NCBI GenBank assembly: GCA_039815945.1
Contig: JBCBYI010000080.1
Location: 1 to 16,646 of the forward strand
DNA from: UBA11606 sp039815945
GTDB taxonomy: Bacteria; Actinomycetota; Acidimicrobiia; Acidimicrobiales; Aldehydirespiratoraceae
Length of the DNA: 16,646 nt
Direction: 5' to 3'
This document shows, piece after piece, positions 1 through 7,550 of the stretch; the stretch's first letter is position 1, and each line of letters begins with the position of its first letter. The translations under genes were made by a program, and so were the position numbers. Under the pieces are notes generated by a model. It was not told the origin of the DNA, did not search any database, and was given only the letters and a program-made list of their open reading frames with translations.

Positions 1-2000
1 GCCTGCTCGATCACCTCCGACAGTCGCTCGATCACCTCGGCGCGTTGCGTTGCCCAGTCCAGTCGCAGGATCGAGCACAGCTCCATGCCCTGGCGGGCGA
101 GCTCGTCGCCCGCTTCGTGGATCTCGGCAGCTCGTTCGACGTCGCGAGGGTCGACCGTTCGCTCCGCCCCGAAATCGAGGAAGTGGCAGAAGATCAAGCC
201 GACGATCTCCGCGTAGGTGCCGCGCCCGCGATCGCGAGTCCGGATCGTCTCGCCGCTCTGGTCGGCGGCGTCGATGTCGCCCATGGAGTACTGCCACCAC
301 AGCGACGTGAGCGCGAGGGTCGCCGGGTCGGGCGCATCAGCGGCGAGCGCCACGTGCTTTGCCGCGGTCTCGACATCGCCTCGATGCGTGGCCAGCGTGG
401 CGGCGATCCGGTGGGTTTCCGGATCGTGGGTTCGGCCGGCGTCGTGGTCTCGGGCGATCACGTCGTCGCACCACTCGAGGACTTCGTAGGTGTAGGTCTG
501 ATCGGCATAGGGCCAGGTCGCCGCGATCAGTCGATGGGTCAGCGCCGCGGCATCGACTCGGCGGGTGAATGCTGCGGCCTGACGGAGATCGGGCCATTGG
601 TTCCGGACACCGCGGAGGTGCTCGGCCACCGAGTCGACTCCCGGCGTCGGCGAACCTTCCAGTCGCTCGATCACGTGCTGGGCGTGCCGCTCCCGGATGT
701 CGTCGTCGAGGCCGAGCCCTTCGGCGAAGAGTCGAATGGACTCGATGAGGTGGTACGTGCCGCGGCGTGGGTCGAAGGACACGAGCGAGAGGTCGGTGAG
801 GGCCAGCAGGTCGTCGACGGCGGCCGCACTCGTCGTGGCGACGATCGCAGCGGCGTCGTCGAGCGTGAACGAGCCGCCGAAGACGCTGAGATGACGAAGG
901 ACGTCGCGGCGGTGATCGTCGAGCAGGTCGACCGACCACGCGATCGCGCCGTCGAGGGAGCGGTGGTGTTCGGCGACATCGGCCCGGTCCGACGTGAGGA
1001 GAGAGAATCGGTCGTCGAGCATGCTCGACAGGTTCGGCAGCGGAACCGCTCGACTCTTCGACGCCGCCAACTCGATCGCAAGCGGCATGTGATCGAGCCG
1101 TTCGCAGATGCTCGACACCGTGCGGTCGCTCGCGTCGAGTTCGATGCCGTGGCGTTGGGCGTGGTCGATCATCAAGGCGACGGCGTCGTCGGGGGCGAGC
1201 GGCCCGATGCGGACCACCACTTCCTCGGCGAGGCCGAGCGGCCGCCTGCTGGTCGCCAGGACCGTCAGCGTCGGGCAGTCGTCGAGGAGCCGACGGGTGA
1301 GGCCGACGGCGTGGTCGATCACGTGCTCGCAGTTGTCGAGCACGAGCAGCGTCGGTGCAGCGCACAGGAGGGCGGTGATCGCGCCGAGGTGGTCCCCGTC
1401 GGCCCGCTCGGTTCCACCGAGAGCGGCGAGCACGGTGCGCTCGACTGCGGCGGCATCACGGGCGGCGGCGAGCTCACTGATCACCGCTTCGCGATCGCTC
1501 ACGGCATGGCGCATGAGGTGTGTCTTGCCGGCGCCGCCGGGGCCGACGAGTGTCGTCAGGCGGTCGGTCGAGAGGCGGTCGCGAACTGCGGTGAGCTCCG
1601 CGGCTCGCCCAATGAGCGGCTTGCCGACGGCGGTGACCGTGCCTGGCGCCGTGTCGGCCGGTCTGAGGACGTCGGCGACGAAGGCGAAGCCGCGGCCGTG
1701 AGCGGTACGGATCGTGTGTTGTTGATCGCCCGAGTCGCCCACAGCGGCCCGGAGGTCTCGGACTCGTGAGGTCAGCGTCGCCGGGGACACGAACCGATCG
1801 CCCCACACCCGGTCGAGCAGTTCCAGTTTCGAAACCACCGCCCCCTTGTGCTCGACGAGCACACGAAGCACGTCGAGGACCTGCGGCTCGACGTGCACGG
1901 GTTGGCCGCCGCGTTCGAGGGTGCGCGCGTTGAAATCGACGACGACGTCACGAAACGCGATCCGGTTGTCGTCCCGGTCCTGCCGGGCCTGCGCTGTCAC
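1..2000 (-). CDS. Winged-helix / STAND-ATPase transcriptional regulator (AfsR/COG3903-like), C-terminus cut by window edge
   Basis: The frame is open from GTG 2000 to the left edge (666 codons, no stop). Residues about 12-110 read as an OmpR/SARP-type winged helix (Trans_reg_C), with the typical VLRVLVEHKGAVVSK, LTSRVRDLRAAVGD and IRTAHGRGFAF segments. A STAND/NB-ARC-like ATPase follows: Walker A GPGGAGKT at 153-160, Walker B LLVLDNCEH at 218-226, the LATSRRPLGL sensor at about 248-257, and a MPLAIELAA motif near 315. From about 450 onward it is helix-rich and TPR-like, as in this family's ligand- or partner-sensing part. Such proteins usually couple ATP binding and signal sensing to DNA binding. 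The GTG at 2000 has a G-rich stretch (GGGGTGGGG) six bases upstream; an in-frame GTG at 2012 is the alternative. It is divergent from the large gene at 2148, which it may control (inference). The family is clear; target and signal are unknown. Confidence 0.88.
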   Translation of the reverse strand, partial: MTAQARQDRDDNRIAFRDVVVDFNARTLERGGQPVHVEPQVLDVLRVLVEHKGAVVSKLELLDRVWGDRFVSPATLTSRVRDLRAAVGDSGDQQHTIRTAHGRGFAFVADVLRPADTAPGTVTAVGKPLIGRAAELTAVRDRLSTDRLTTLVGPGGAGKTHLMRHAVSDREAVISELAAARDAAAVERTVLAALGGTERADGDHLGAITALLCAAPTLLVLDNCEHVIDHAVGLTRRLLDDCPTLTVLATSRRPLGLAEEVVVRIGPLAPDDAVALMIDHAQRHGIELDASDRTVSSICERLDHMPLAIELAASKSRAVPLPNLSSMLDDRFSLLTSDRADVAEHHRSLDGAIAWSVDLLDDHRRDVLRHLSVFGGSFTLDDAAAIVATTSAAAVDDLLALTDLSLVSFDPRRGTYHLIESIRLFAEGLGLDDDIRERHAQHVIERLEGSPTPGVDSVAEHLRGVRNQWPDLRQAAAFTRRVDAAALTHRLIAATWPYADQTYTYEVLEWCDDVIARDHDAGRTHDPETHRIAATLATHRGDVETAAKHVALAADAPDPATLALTSLWWQYSMGDIDAADQSGETIRTRDRGRGTYAEIVGLIFCHFLDFGAERTVDPRDVERAAEIHEAGDELARQGMELCSILRLDWATQRAEVIERLSEVIEQ

Positions 2001-2070
2001 GATCGACCCCACCCCTGGTCGGCGAGACCCTAACTCGCGGCCGCGCCCCCACCGTGATCGGCTGCGTTTC

Positions 2071-2084
2071 CGTGGATCTCCACG
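2071..2084. promoter_or_regulatory. Short perfect inverted repeat in the divergent intergenic region
   Basis: CGTGGA-TC-TCCACG has perfect 6-bp arms around a 2-base centre. It lies in the 147-bp gap between the regulator start (2000, minus) and the large gene start (2148, plus), where a dimeric DNA-binding protein could act on both promoters. No convincing -35/-10 pair could be assigned for either gene. The arms are short, so chance occurrence is quite possible. Confidence 0.25.
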
Positions 2085-2147
2085 ATCCCCACGAGTTCTC
2101 CCGATGTTCTCCCTGACCGGCGGGGACCGGTTCGGTTTGCTCGTCGA

Positions 2148-5100
2148 ATGCAGTGGTTCTTGCACAACGTCCGCGCGGCCTGGGGTCGCCAACCCGCGGT
2201 GTTCGCCAGCGCCGGCCTCACGTCGATCGTGGTCGTCATCGGCGCATTCGTGTTCCTCGGCGGCGACCCCGACGTCGAGATCACGGCCGACCCGGCCACG
2301 CCGGACTTCACCGAGACGGTCCTGGAAGAACTGGGTTCGGGTTCGGATTCGTTCGTCGCCGATCTGATCGACGACGTGCTCCCGGGCCTGTCGGCCGAAG
2401 ACCAGGCGATGGTGGTCGACAGCCTGATCGAGACCTTCGGTGGCGAGGACGGCGACCTCGATGCCGTCGCCGACGGCATCGTCCGACGACTCGGCCTGGA
2501 CGCCACCGAGGTCGGTGACATCGACGAGCTGATCGCGCTTGCGATCGCCGAGATCGACCCGTCGGGCTCGATCGATTCGGCCGACGAACTGATGGCCGCT
2601 TTCGACGCCTGGGCGAACTCGACGTCGATCCATGTCGTGGAGATCGTCCCCGCCGCCGAGGCCGCCGGGCCGTTGGCAGACCTGTCGTCGATGTCGTTCG
2701 AGACAGCAGCCGCCGAGGTGGCGGCGATGACGTCGACGTCCGGGGTCACTCAGATCGGCCTCGGTGGGATCCAGGGGCTCGATCCGCTGACGATCCCCGC
2801 TGTCGAGCTCACGGTCGACCAGGCGGCCCGAACCATCGTGTTGCAGGGGGAGACGACCTCGCTCGGCGGGCGTACCGAGGTGGCCGCGATCGCCCGGTGG
2901 GGTGGCCGATCGACGCCGTCGATCCTGGCGACGATCCGCACATCGGGGCGCACGCTCGCCGACCTGGGCTTCCCCGGCTCGGTCGGCGAGGTCGCCATCC
3001 CTGATGCGACGTTCGTGCTCGCTGAGACCGGTCAGGTCGTGACCGCCGGGGATCTGGGCGACGCGTGGGATCTCATCAGCCGTGACGCTGGCCCGACCGA
3101 TGAGCTCGTCGTCGAGGCCGGCGTCAATCTCCTCACCCGGATCGATACCACGGCGGTGCCTGCGATCGTTCGCGACACGTTCGGTGTGAGCGGCGCCGGG
3201 CCGGTCGGCCTCCGAGCGGCGTTGGGCACCGGCTTCGGGGTCGTGAGCGGCGCCGGTGGTCCAACGGACGCCGTGGCCGTGCTGACCCTCCCCGGGATCG
3301 CACCGCCTGCCCTCCCGAGCTGGCTGACCGCGAGCGACGAGGAGCCCTGGGCGGTGACCATGACGGTTGCGGGGAACGATGTCGAGCTCGGCCTCGCTGG
3401 GGTGCTCGAGGCCGAACTCGACGGGGCGATCCGGACCTTTGCGTCGCGCCTCTCGGTCGAGTCGGCGGGCGGCGCAGCTCGTGGTCGTCTGGTCGGCGAG
3501 CTGCGTGAACCGTGGGCGGCGCCCTTCGGCGTCGATTGGCTCGACTTCGAAATGCTCACCATGAGCGCCGATCTCGACGCCGACGACGTCCGCCTCGGGT
3601 TCGCAACCGACGTCGGCCTCGCCGGGCGGTCGGCTGCGCTCAGTTTCGAGCTGGCTGCCGGTGGCGACACCACCGAAGTACAGATGACCGCGGCGATCGA
3701 CGAGGTGTCGAGCCGTGATGTGGTGACCTTGCTCGCCGACGCCGCCGCCATCGCTGCGCCGAGCGCACTGCCCGAGATCGTGCTGCGCGACGTGCTCGTC
3801 GACATTCGGGCGGGTGCCCAGCCGACGGTCGCGGTGGGTGCCGCCGCCGAGGTCGCGGGGGAGCCGGCCGACGTGCTGTTCAGCGTCGAGTCACCGGCAG
3901 GCGAGCCTGGGGTCATCGTCGGGGTCGGGCTCGACGAGCTGGCCCTGGGTCGGGCGTTCCCGGCCCTCGGTGACTCCCTCGTCGGGGATCTCGCCTTCCC
4001 CGCGACGACGCTCGTCCTCAGCGACCTCGACGGCCGCTTCGAGCGCTCCCAGCTGTCCGGGCCAGCTCAGCGCTTCTTCGACGGCCGCGCCGACGACCTC
4101 GTGCTCGCGCCCGGTCTGTCGGTCCTCAGCCAACTCGATCTCTCGGAGACACCGGTCGGCGATCCGCTCGACGCGCTCGGCTACGACGGCGGTGTGTTCC
4201 CGCTCATCGGAACGCTGCCGTCGTCCCTCCTCGGCGGGTCCGGTGGCAGTGGGGACGGTGGACTCGCCGACCTCGCGCTCGCGGTCGAGCTTCCCGAGAT
4301 CGCGCCGGCTGACGCGCCGGACTGGTTTGAAGGTGGCCGCCTGTCGCTGGTGGTCTCTGGCCAGCCCTCCGTCGGGCTCGAAGGCGAGATGACGGTGCGC
4401 ATCGACGGTGAGTCGCTCACCTTCGTGGTCGGTGCCGAGCTGGCCAAGACCCCACTCGGTGTCGAGCTCGCGCTCTTCGGTGCGCTCGAGACGGAGCGGT
4501 CCTGGGAGCGGCCCTTCGGTGTGTCGTGGCTCGTGGTGAACGATCTCGCGATCGAGCTGAGCGTCGCGCCCTCCGGCGTCGTCGGCCTCGGCTTCGCCGG
4601 CGATGTGCGGATCGGCACGAAGGACATCGACGCCGCCCTGGCCGTCGATCTCTCGCCCGCTGGCGTACCCATCAACCTCATCGTCTCCGGTGCGAGCGCG
4701 GAGGGCATCTCGACCAACGATCTCCTCTTGGTGCAACAGGAGATGGCACGAGCAGCGGGCACGCCGGTCACGATCGATACCAGCGACTACCCAGGGCTCG
4801 ACCTGCGGGACATCGAGCTGCGCTTCGCGCCCCAACCGAGCGAGCGGCTCGGCATCCCCGCGGGCTTTGTCGTCGCCGGCGACGTGTATGCCGCGATCGG
4901 TGGCGCCGCCCCGACCCGGTTCGCGTTCATGGACTTCCGCCTCACCGATGACGGGCTCGATGCGGAGGGCCGCCTCTCGGCGTGGGAGCTCGGCCCGCTC
5001 GAGTGGAGCGACATCGTGCTCGACCTCGAACTCAGCCGCGACGCCCAGTACTTCGTGCTCGATGGACGGGTCTCGGCGTTGGGCCTGGCCGTCGATGCCG

Positions 5101-5936
5101 ACATCGATCTGTCGTTCGACAGTGTGGTGTTCAAGGGGCAGCAGGCGCTGGCCGATCTTCGGCTGCTCGTCGAGGTGATCGAGCGGGTGATCGACGATCC
5201 GTTCGGCGCGATCCAAGACATCCCCGAAGTGCTTGACGCCACCGGGGTCCCGCAACCGGAGTGGCTCGACACGGTGCTCGAGCAGGTCGCAGATCTGGTC
5301 GAGGACGGGCAGGCCATCACCAGCGAGGCGGTCGACTCGATCCTCAACGGCGGCACGGTCTCGCTCGTGACCTTCCCGTCGACCCCCGAGCCGACCCGGT
5401 GTCCGACCATCGGGCCGTTCGAGGAGGACGGCCTGTGCTACACGACGCCGTCGGCGACCAGCGACGGGCTGCCGTCCGGGGGTCGGGCGAAGGACTGCTA
5501 TGCGCCGTATCGAGAGCACAAGGGGCGCTGCTACACGACGAAGCCCAGGACGATCGAGGTGTGCGTGCCCTTGCCGTTCGGCCGAGAGCGGTGCGCGAGC
5601 GAGTCGATCCCGGGCATCCCGAAGGACGGCCGGGCGAAGGCGTGTCCGGCCACGGCTCCCATCTCGGCGGCCGGTCGCTGCTGGACGATCCCGCCGGGCG
5701 ACATCCTTCCGCCGCTGCCGGAGGGCGGGCTCGACCGGGTCTGTCCGGCGACGACCCCGGTGCTCGAGGACGATGGGTGCTGGATCATCCCGCCGTCGGT
5801 TGCGGCGGTCGGTCTACCGACACCCGGCGTGTGCCCAGACATCCCGGGTCTGAGTTGCAAGGCGGAGGATCTCTTCGCCGGCAACTTCTTGGACGACGTC
5901 TTCGAGGGGCTGATCGACCGCCTGTCCGACTGGTAG
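2148..5936 (+). CDS. Large membrane-anchored repeat protein with cysteine-rich C-terminal region, unknown function
   Basis: 1262 residues. Residues 1-16 carry basic residues, and 17-38 form one hydrophobic segment (SIVVVIGAFVFLGG core), so an uncleaved signal anchor or signal peptide with the rest outside the cytoplasm is likely. The body is acidic, rich in Gly, Ala, Val and Leu, and alternates like beta strands. About 330-residue units recur: AIPDATFVL (283) matches AFPATTLVL (616), LPGIAPPALPSWL (382) matches LPEIAPADAPDWF (716), and PFGVDWL (459) matches PFGVSWL (789). A divergent third copy begins near 880. Residues about 1084-1262 hold 12 cysteines in repeated modules of the C-P...G-x-C-[YW]-x-x-P type. 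There is no LPXTG motif or C-terminal membrane helix. I do not recognise the family. A surface or adhesive role is only inference from export and repeats. ATG 2148 has no strong Shine-Dalgarno but starts just before the anchor. The GGT-family gene follows on the same strand 57 bp later. Confidence 0.85.
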   Translation: MQWFLHNVRAAWGRQPAVFASAGLTSIVVVIGAFVFLGGDPDVEITADPATPDFTETVLEELGSGSDSFVADLIDDVLPGLSAEDQAMVVDSLIETFGGEDGDLDAVADGIVRRLGLDATEVGDIDELIALAIAEIDPSGSIDSADELMAAFDAWANSTSIHVVEIVPAAEAAGPLADLSSMSFETAAAEVAAMTSTSGVTQIGLGGIQGLDPLTIPAVELTVDQAARTIVLQGETTSLGGRTEVAAIARWGGRSTPSILATIRTSGRTLADLGFPGSVGEVAIPDATFVLAETGQVVTAGDLGDAWDLISRDAGPTDELVVEAGVNLLTRIDTTAVPAIVRDTFGVSGAGPVGLRAALGTGFGVVSGAGGPTDAVAVLTLPGIAPPALPSWLTASDEEPWAVTMTVAGNDVELGLAGVLEAELDGAIRTFASRLSVESAGGAARGRLVGELREPWAAPFGVDWLDFEMLTMSADLDADDVRLGFATDVGLAGRSAALSFELAAGGDTTEVQMTAAIDEVSSRDVVTLLADAAAIAAPSALPEIVLRDVLVDIRAGAQPTVAVGAAAEVAGEPADVLFSVESPAGEPGVIVGVGLDELALGRAFPALGDSLVGDLAFPATTLVLSDLDGRFERSQLSGPAQRFFDGRADDLVLAPGLSVLSQLDLSETPVGDPLDALGYDGGVFPLIGTLPSSLLGGSGGSGDGGLADLALAVELPEIAPADAPDWFEGGRLSLVVSGQPSVGLEGEMTVRIDGESLTFVVGAELAKTPLGVELALFGALETERSWERPFGVSWLVVNDLAIELSVAPSGVVGLGFAGDVRIGTKDIDAALAVDLSPAGVPINLIVSGASAEGISTNDLLLVQQEMARAAGTPVTIDTSDYPGLDLRDIELRFAPQPSERLGIPAGFVVAGDVYAAIGGAAPTRFAFMDFRLTDDGLDAEGRLSAWELGPLEWSDIVLDLELSRDAQYFVLDGRVSALGLAVDADIDLSFDSVVFKGQQALADLRLLVEVIERVIDDPFGAIQDIPEVLDATGVPQPEWLDTVLEQVADLVEDGQAITSEAVDSILNGGTVSLVTFPSTPEPTRCPTIGPFEEDGLCYTTPSATSDGLPSGGRAKDCYAPYREHKGRCYTTKPRTIEVCVPLPFGRERCASESIPGIPKDGRAKACPATAPISAAGRCWTIPPGDILPPLPEGGLDRVCPATTPVLEDDGCWIIPPSVAAVGLPTPGVCPDIPGLSCKAEDLFAGNFLDDVFEGLIDRLSDW
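5398..5860 (+). repeat. Cysteine-paired repeat modules within the large exported protein
   Basis: Coding repeats at about residues 1084-1237. Four modules share a first Cys, often followed by Pro, then 9-12 residues, then Cys-[Tyr/Trp]-x-x-Pro or a close variant. The pairs read CPTIG...GLCYTTP, CYAPY...GRCYTTK, CPATA...GRCWTIPP and CPATT...DGCWIIPP. A further CVPLPFGRERC pair lies between modules two and three, and CPDIPGLSC ends the series, giving 12 cysteines in all. The even number and outward location suggest intramodule disulfides (inference). Confidence 0.7.
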
Positions 5937-5993
5937 TCCTCGTTCGCTGCGGTCGGGTGCGCTTTGCGCGGCCGCCTGCGCGAGGCTCGGCGC

Positions 5994-7550
5994 ATGCTGC
6001 CGCCTGTCGTCACTCGCCACGCCGCCAACGCGATGGTCTCCACCATCGATCATCTCGCCACCGAGGCCGGCGTCGACGTGCTGCGCAAGGGCGGCTCGGC
6101 CGTCGATGCCGCCATCGCCGCCAACGCCGTGTTGTCGGTGACGTGCCCGAACATGTGCGGCATGGGTGGTGACCTGTGGGCGCTGGTGCACCACACCGAC
6201 GGGGCGCCGGCGGCGCTCGATGCCTCGGGTATGGCCGGTTCAGGGGCGTCCCCCGAGGCCGCTCGGGCCGAGGGGCTCACGGCTGTGCCGATGAAGAACG
6301 ACATTCGGGCGGTGACCGTGCCCGGTGCGATCGACGGCTGGCTCGCCTTGCACGAGCGGCACGGGAAGCTCGATCTCGCCACCGTGTTCGGCTCGGCGAT
6401 CCGCTACGCCGACGAGGGCTTCCCGATCCATCCGACGTTGAGCGCCACCCTCCACCTCGTCGCCGAGGTCGAGCACAACGACTTGCCGGCTGCCGCGCCG
6501 GCGGGCGCGGTGGTGCGCCGACCCGGGTCGGCCCGCACGCTGCGGGCGATCGCCGCAGAGGGTCGCGCCGGATTCTACGAGGGCGAGTTCGGCGAGGGCC
6601 TGCTCGCTGCGGGTCCCGACGAGTTCGTCCCCGGTGATCTGGCCACTCCGCAGGCGCGCTGGGTCGACCCGATCAAGGTCGATGCGTTCGGACATCAGAT
6701 CTGGTCGGTGCCGCCGACCAGCCAGGGCTATCTCACGCTGCTGTCCGCGGCGATCGCCGACGGGATCGAGTTCGACGACGACGGCCTCGGCACCCATGTG
6801 CTCGTCGAAGCGGCGATCCAGGCCGGCCATGACCGCCCGACCGAACTCTTCGACGGCGCCGACCCGGCCCGGCTCCTCGACCCCGAACGCATCGCCGACC
6901 GGCGGGCGGCGATCGAGCTCGACCGGGCCGGCGACGTCGCCACGCCGAGCTTCGACGGCGACACGACCTACCTGTGCGTGATCGACGGCGACGGCATGGG
7001 TGTGTCGCTCATCAACTCCAACGCCAGCGGCTTCGGCGCCCACCTGGTCGCCGGTTCGAGCGGCATCTTCTTGCACGACCGCGGCCTCGGCTTCTCGCTC
7101 CAGGCCGGTCACCCGGCCGAATATCGGCCCGGCAAGCGGCCGCCCCACACCCTGGCACCGGCGCTCGTCACCCATCCCGACGGTCGCCTGCGCACCGTGC
7201 TCGGCACGATGGGCGGCGACGCCCAGCCTCAGATCGTCCTGCAGATGTTGGCCGCCTCCCTCCGCCACGGTCGTGGTGCCGGTCAGACCGTCGGCCGCGG
7301 GCGGTGGCGCATCGCCCCCGCAGTCGACACCGGCTTCTCGACGTGGGCGCCGGGTGTCAGCCGCAAGGTCGAGCTGGAGGAGCACGTCCCCCAAGCGATC
7401 GCCGATGCGCTCTCCGCCCGCGGCCACGAGCTCGGTACGGCCGAGCACTCCCAGTTCGGGCACGCCCACCTGATCGAGATCACCGAGCACGGCTCGCTCG
7501 CCGGGGCCGCCGATCCTCGAGCGCTCGCCGGGTCGGCGGCCGGCTTCTAG
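5994..7550 (+). CDS. Gamma-glutamyltransferase-family N-terminal-nucleophile hydrolase (GGT-like, substrate uncertain)
   Basis: 518 residues from ATG 5994, preceded by GAGG eight bases upstream; a TTG at 5964 would add ten residues that do not look native. N-terminal GGSAVDAAIAANAVLSV and CGMGGD are typical GGT large-subunit motifs. The predicted autoprocessing nucleophile is Thr324 in GDTTYLCVID, followed by GFGAHLVAGSSGI, PGKRPPHTLAPAL and the oxyanion TMGGDAQPQ near 405, so the small subunit would be about 195 residues. Family members cleave themselves and then hydrolyse or transfer an amide-linked acyl group. Several residues binding the gamma-glutamyl amino acid in E. coli GGT are absent: the FREMAP arginine is Ser78 in DASGMAG, the NQMDDF aspartate is missing (DRGLGF), and the MSSM serines are replaced (LAPA). 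A non-glutamyl amide substrate, as in GGT-like or oxamate-amidohydrolase-type members, is therefore plausible. No signal peptide is visible, so the enzyme looks cytoplasmic. Confidence 0.9.
   Translation: MLPPVVTRHAANAMVSTIDHLATEAGVDVLRKGGSAVDAAIAANAVLSVTCPNMCGMGGDLWALVHHTDGAPAALDASGMAGSGASPEAARAEGLTAVPMKNDIRAVTVPGAIDGWLALHERHGKLDLATVFGSAIRYADEGFPIHPTLSATLHLVAEVEHNDLPAAAPAGAVVRRPGSARTLRAIAAEGRAGFYEGEFGEGLLAAGPDEFVPGDLATPQARWVDPIKVDAFGHQIWSVPPTSQGYLTLLSAAIADGIEFDDDGLGTHVLVEAAIQAGHDRPTELFDGADPARLLDPERIADRRAAIELDRAGDVATPSFDGDTTYLCVIDGDGMGVSLINSNASGFGAHLVAGSSGIFLHDRGLGFSLQAGHPAEYRPGKRPPHTLAPALVTHPDGRLRTVLGTMGGDAQPQIVLQMLAASLRHGRGAGQTVGRGRWRIAPAVDTGFSTWAPGVSRKVELEEHVPQAIADALSARGHELGTAEHSQFGHAHLIEITEHGSLAGAADPRALAGSAAGF

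Noticed and set aside
45..1769. Long plus-strand open frame (574 codons)
   Set aside because: It is antisense to the regulator gene, which shows a winged helix, Walker A and Walker B in the opposite strand; the plus-strand translation has no motif and a shadow-like Arg/Gly/Val/Glu bias.
3891..5519. Long minus-strand open frame (542 codons)
   Set aside because: It is antisense to the repeat protein, whose internal repeats are conserved at protein level on the plus strand.
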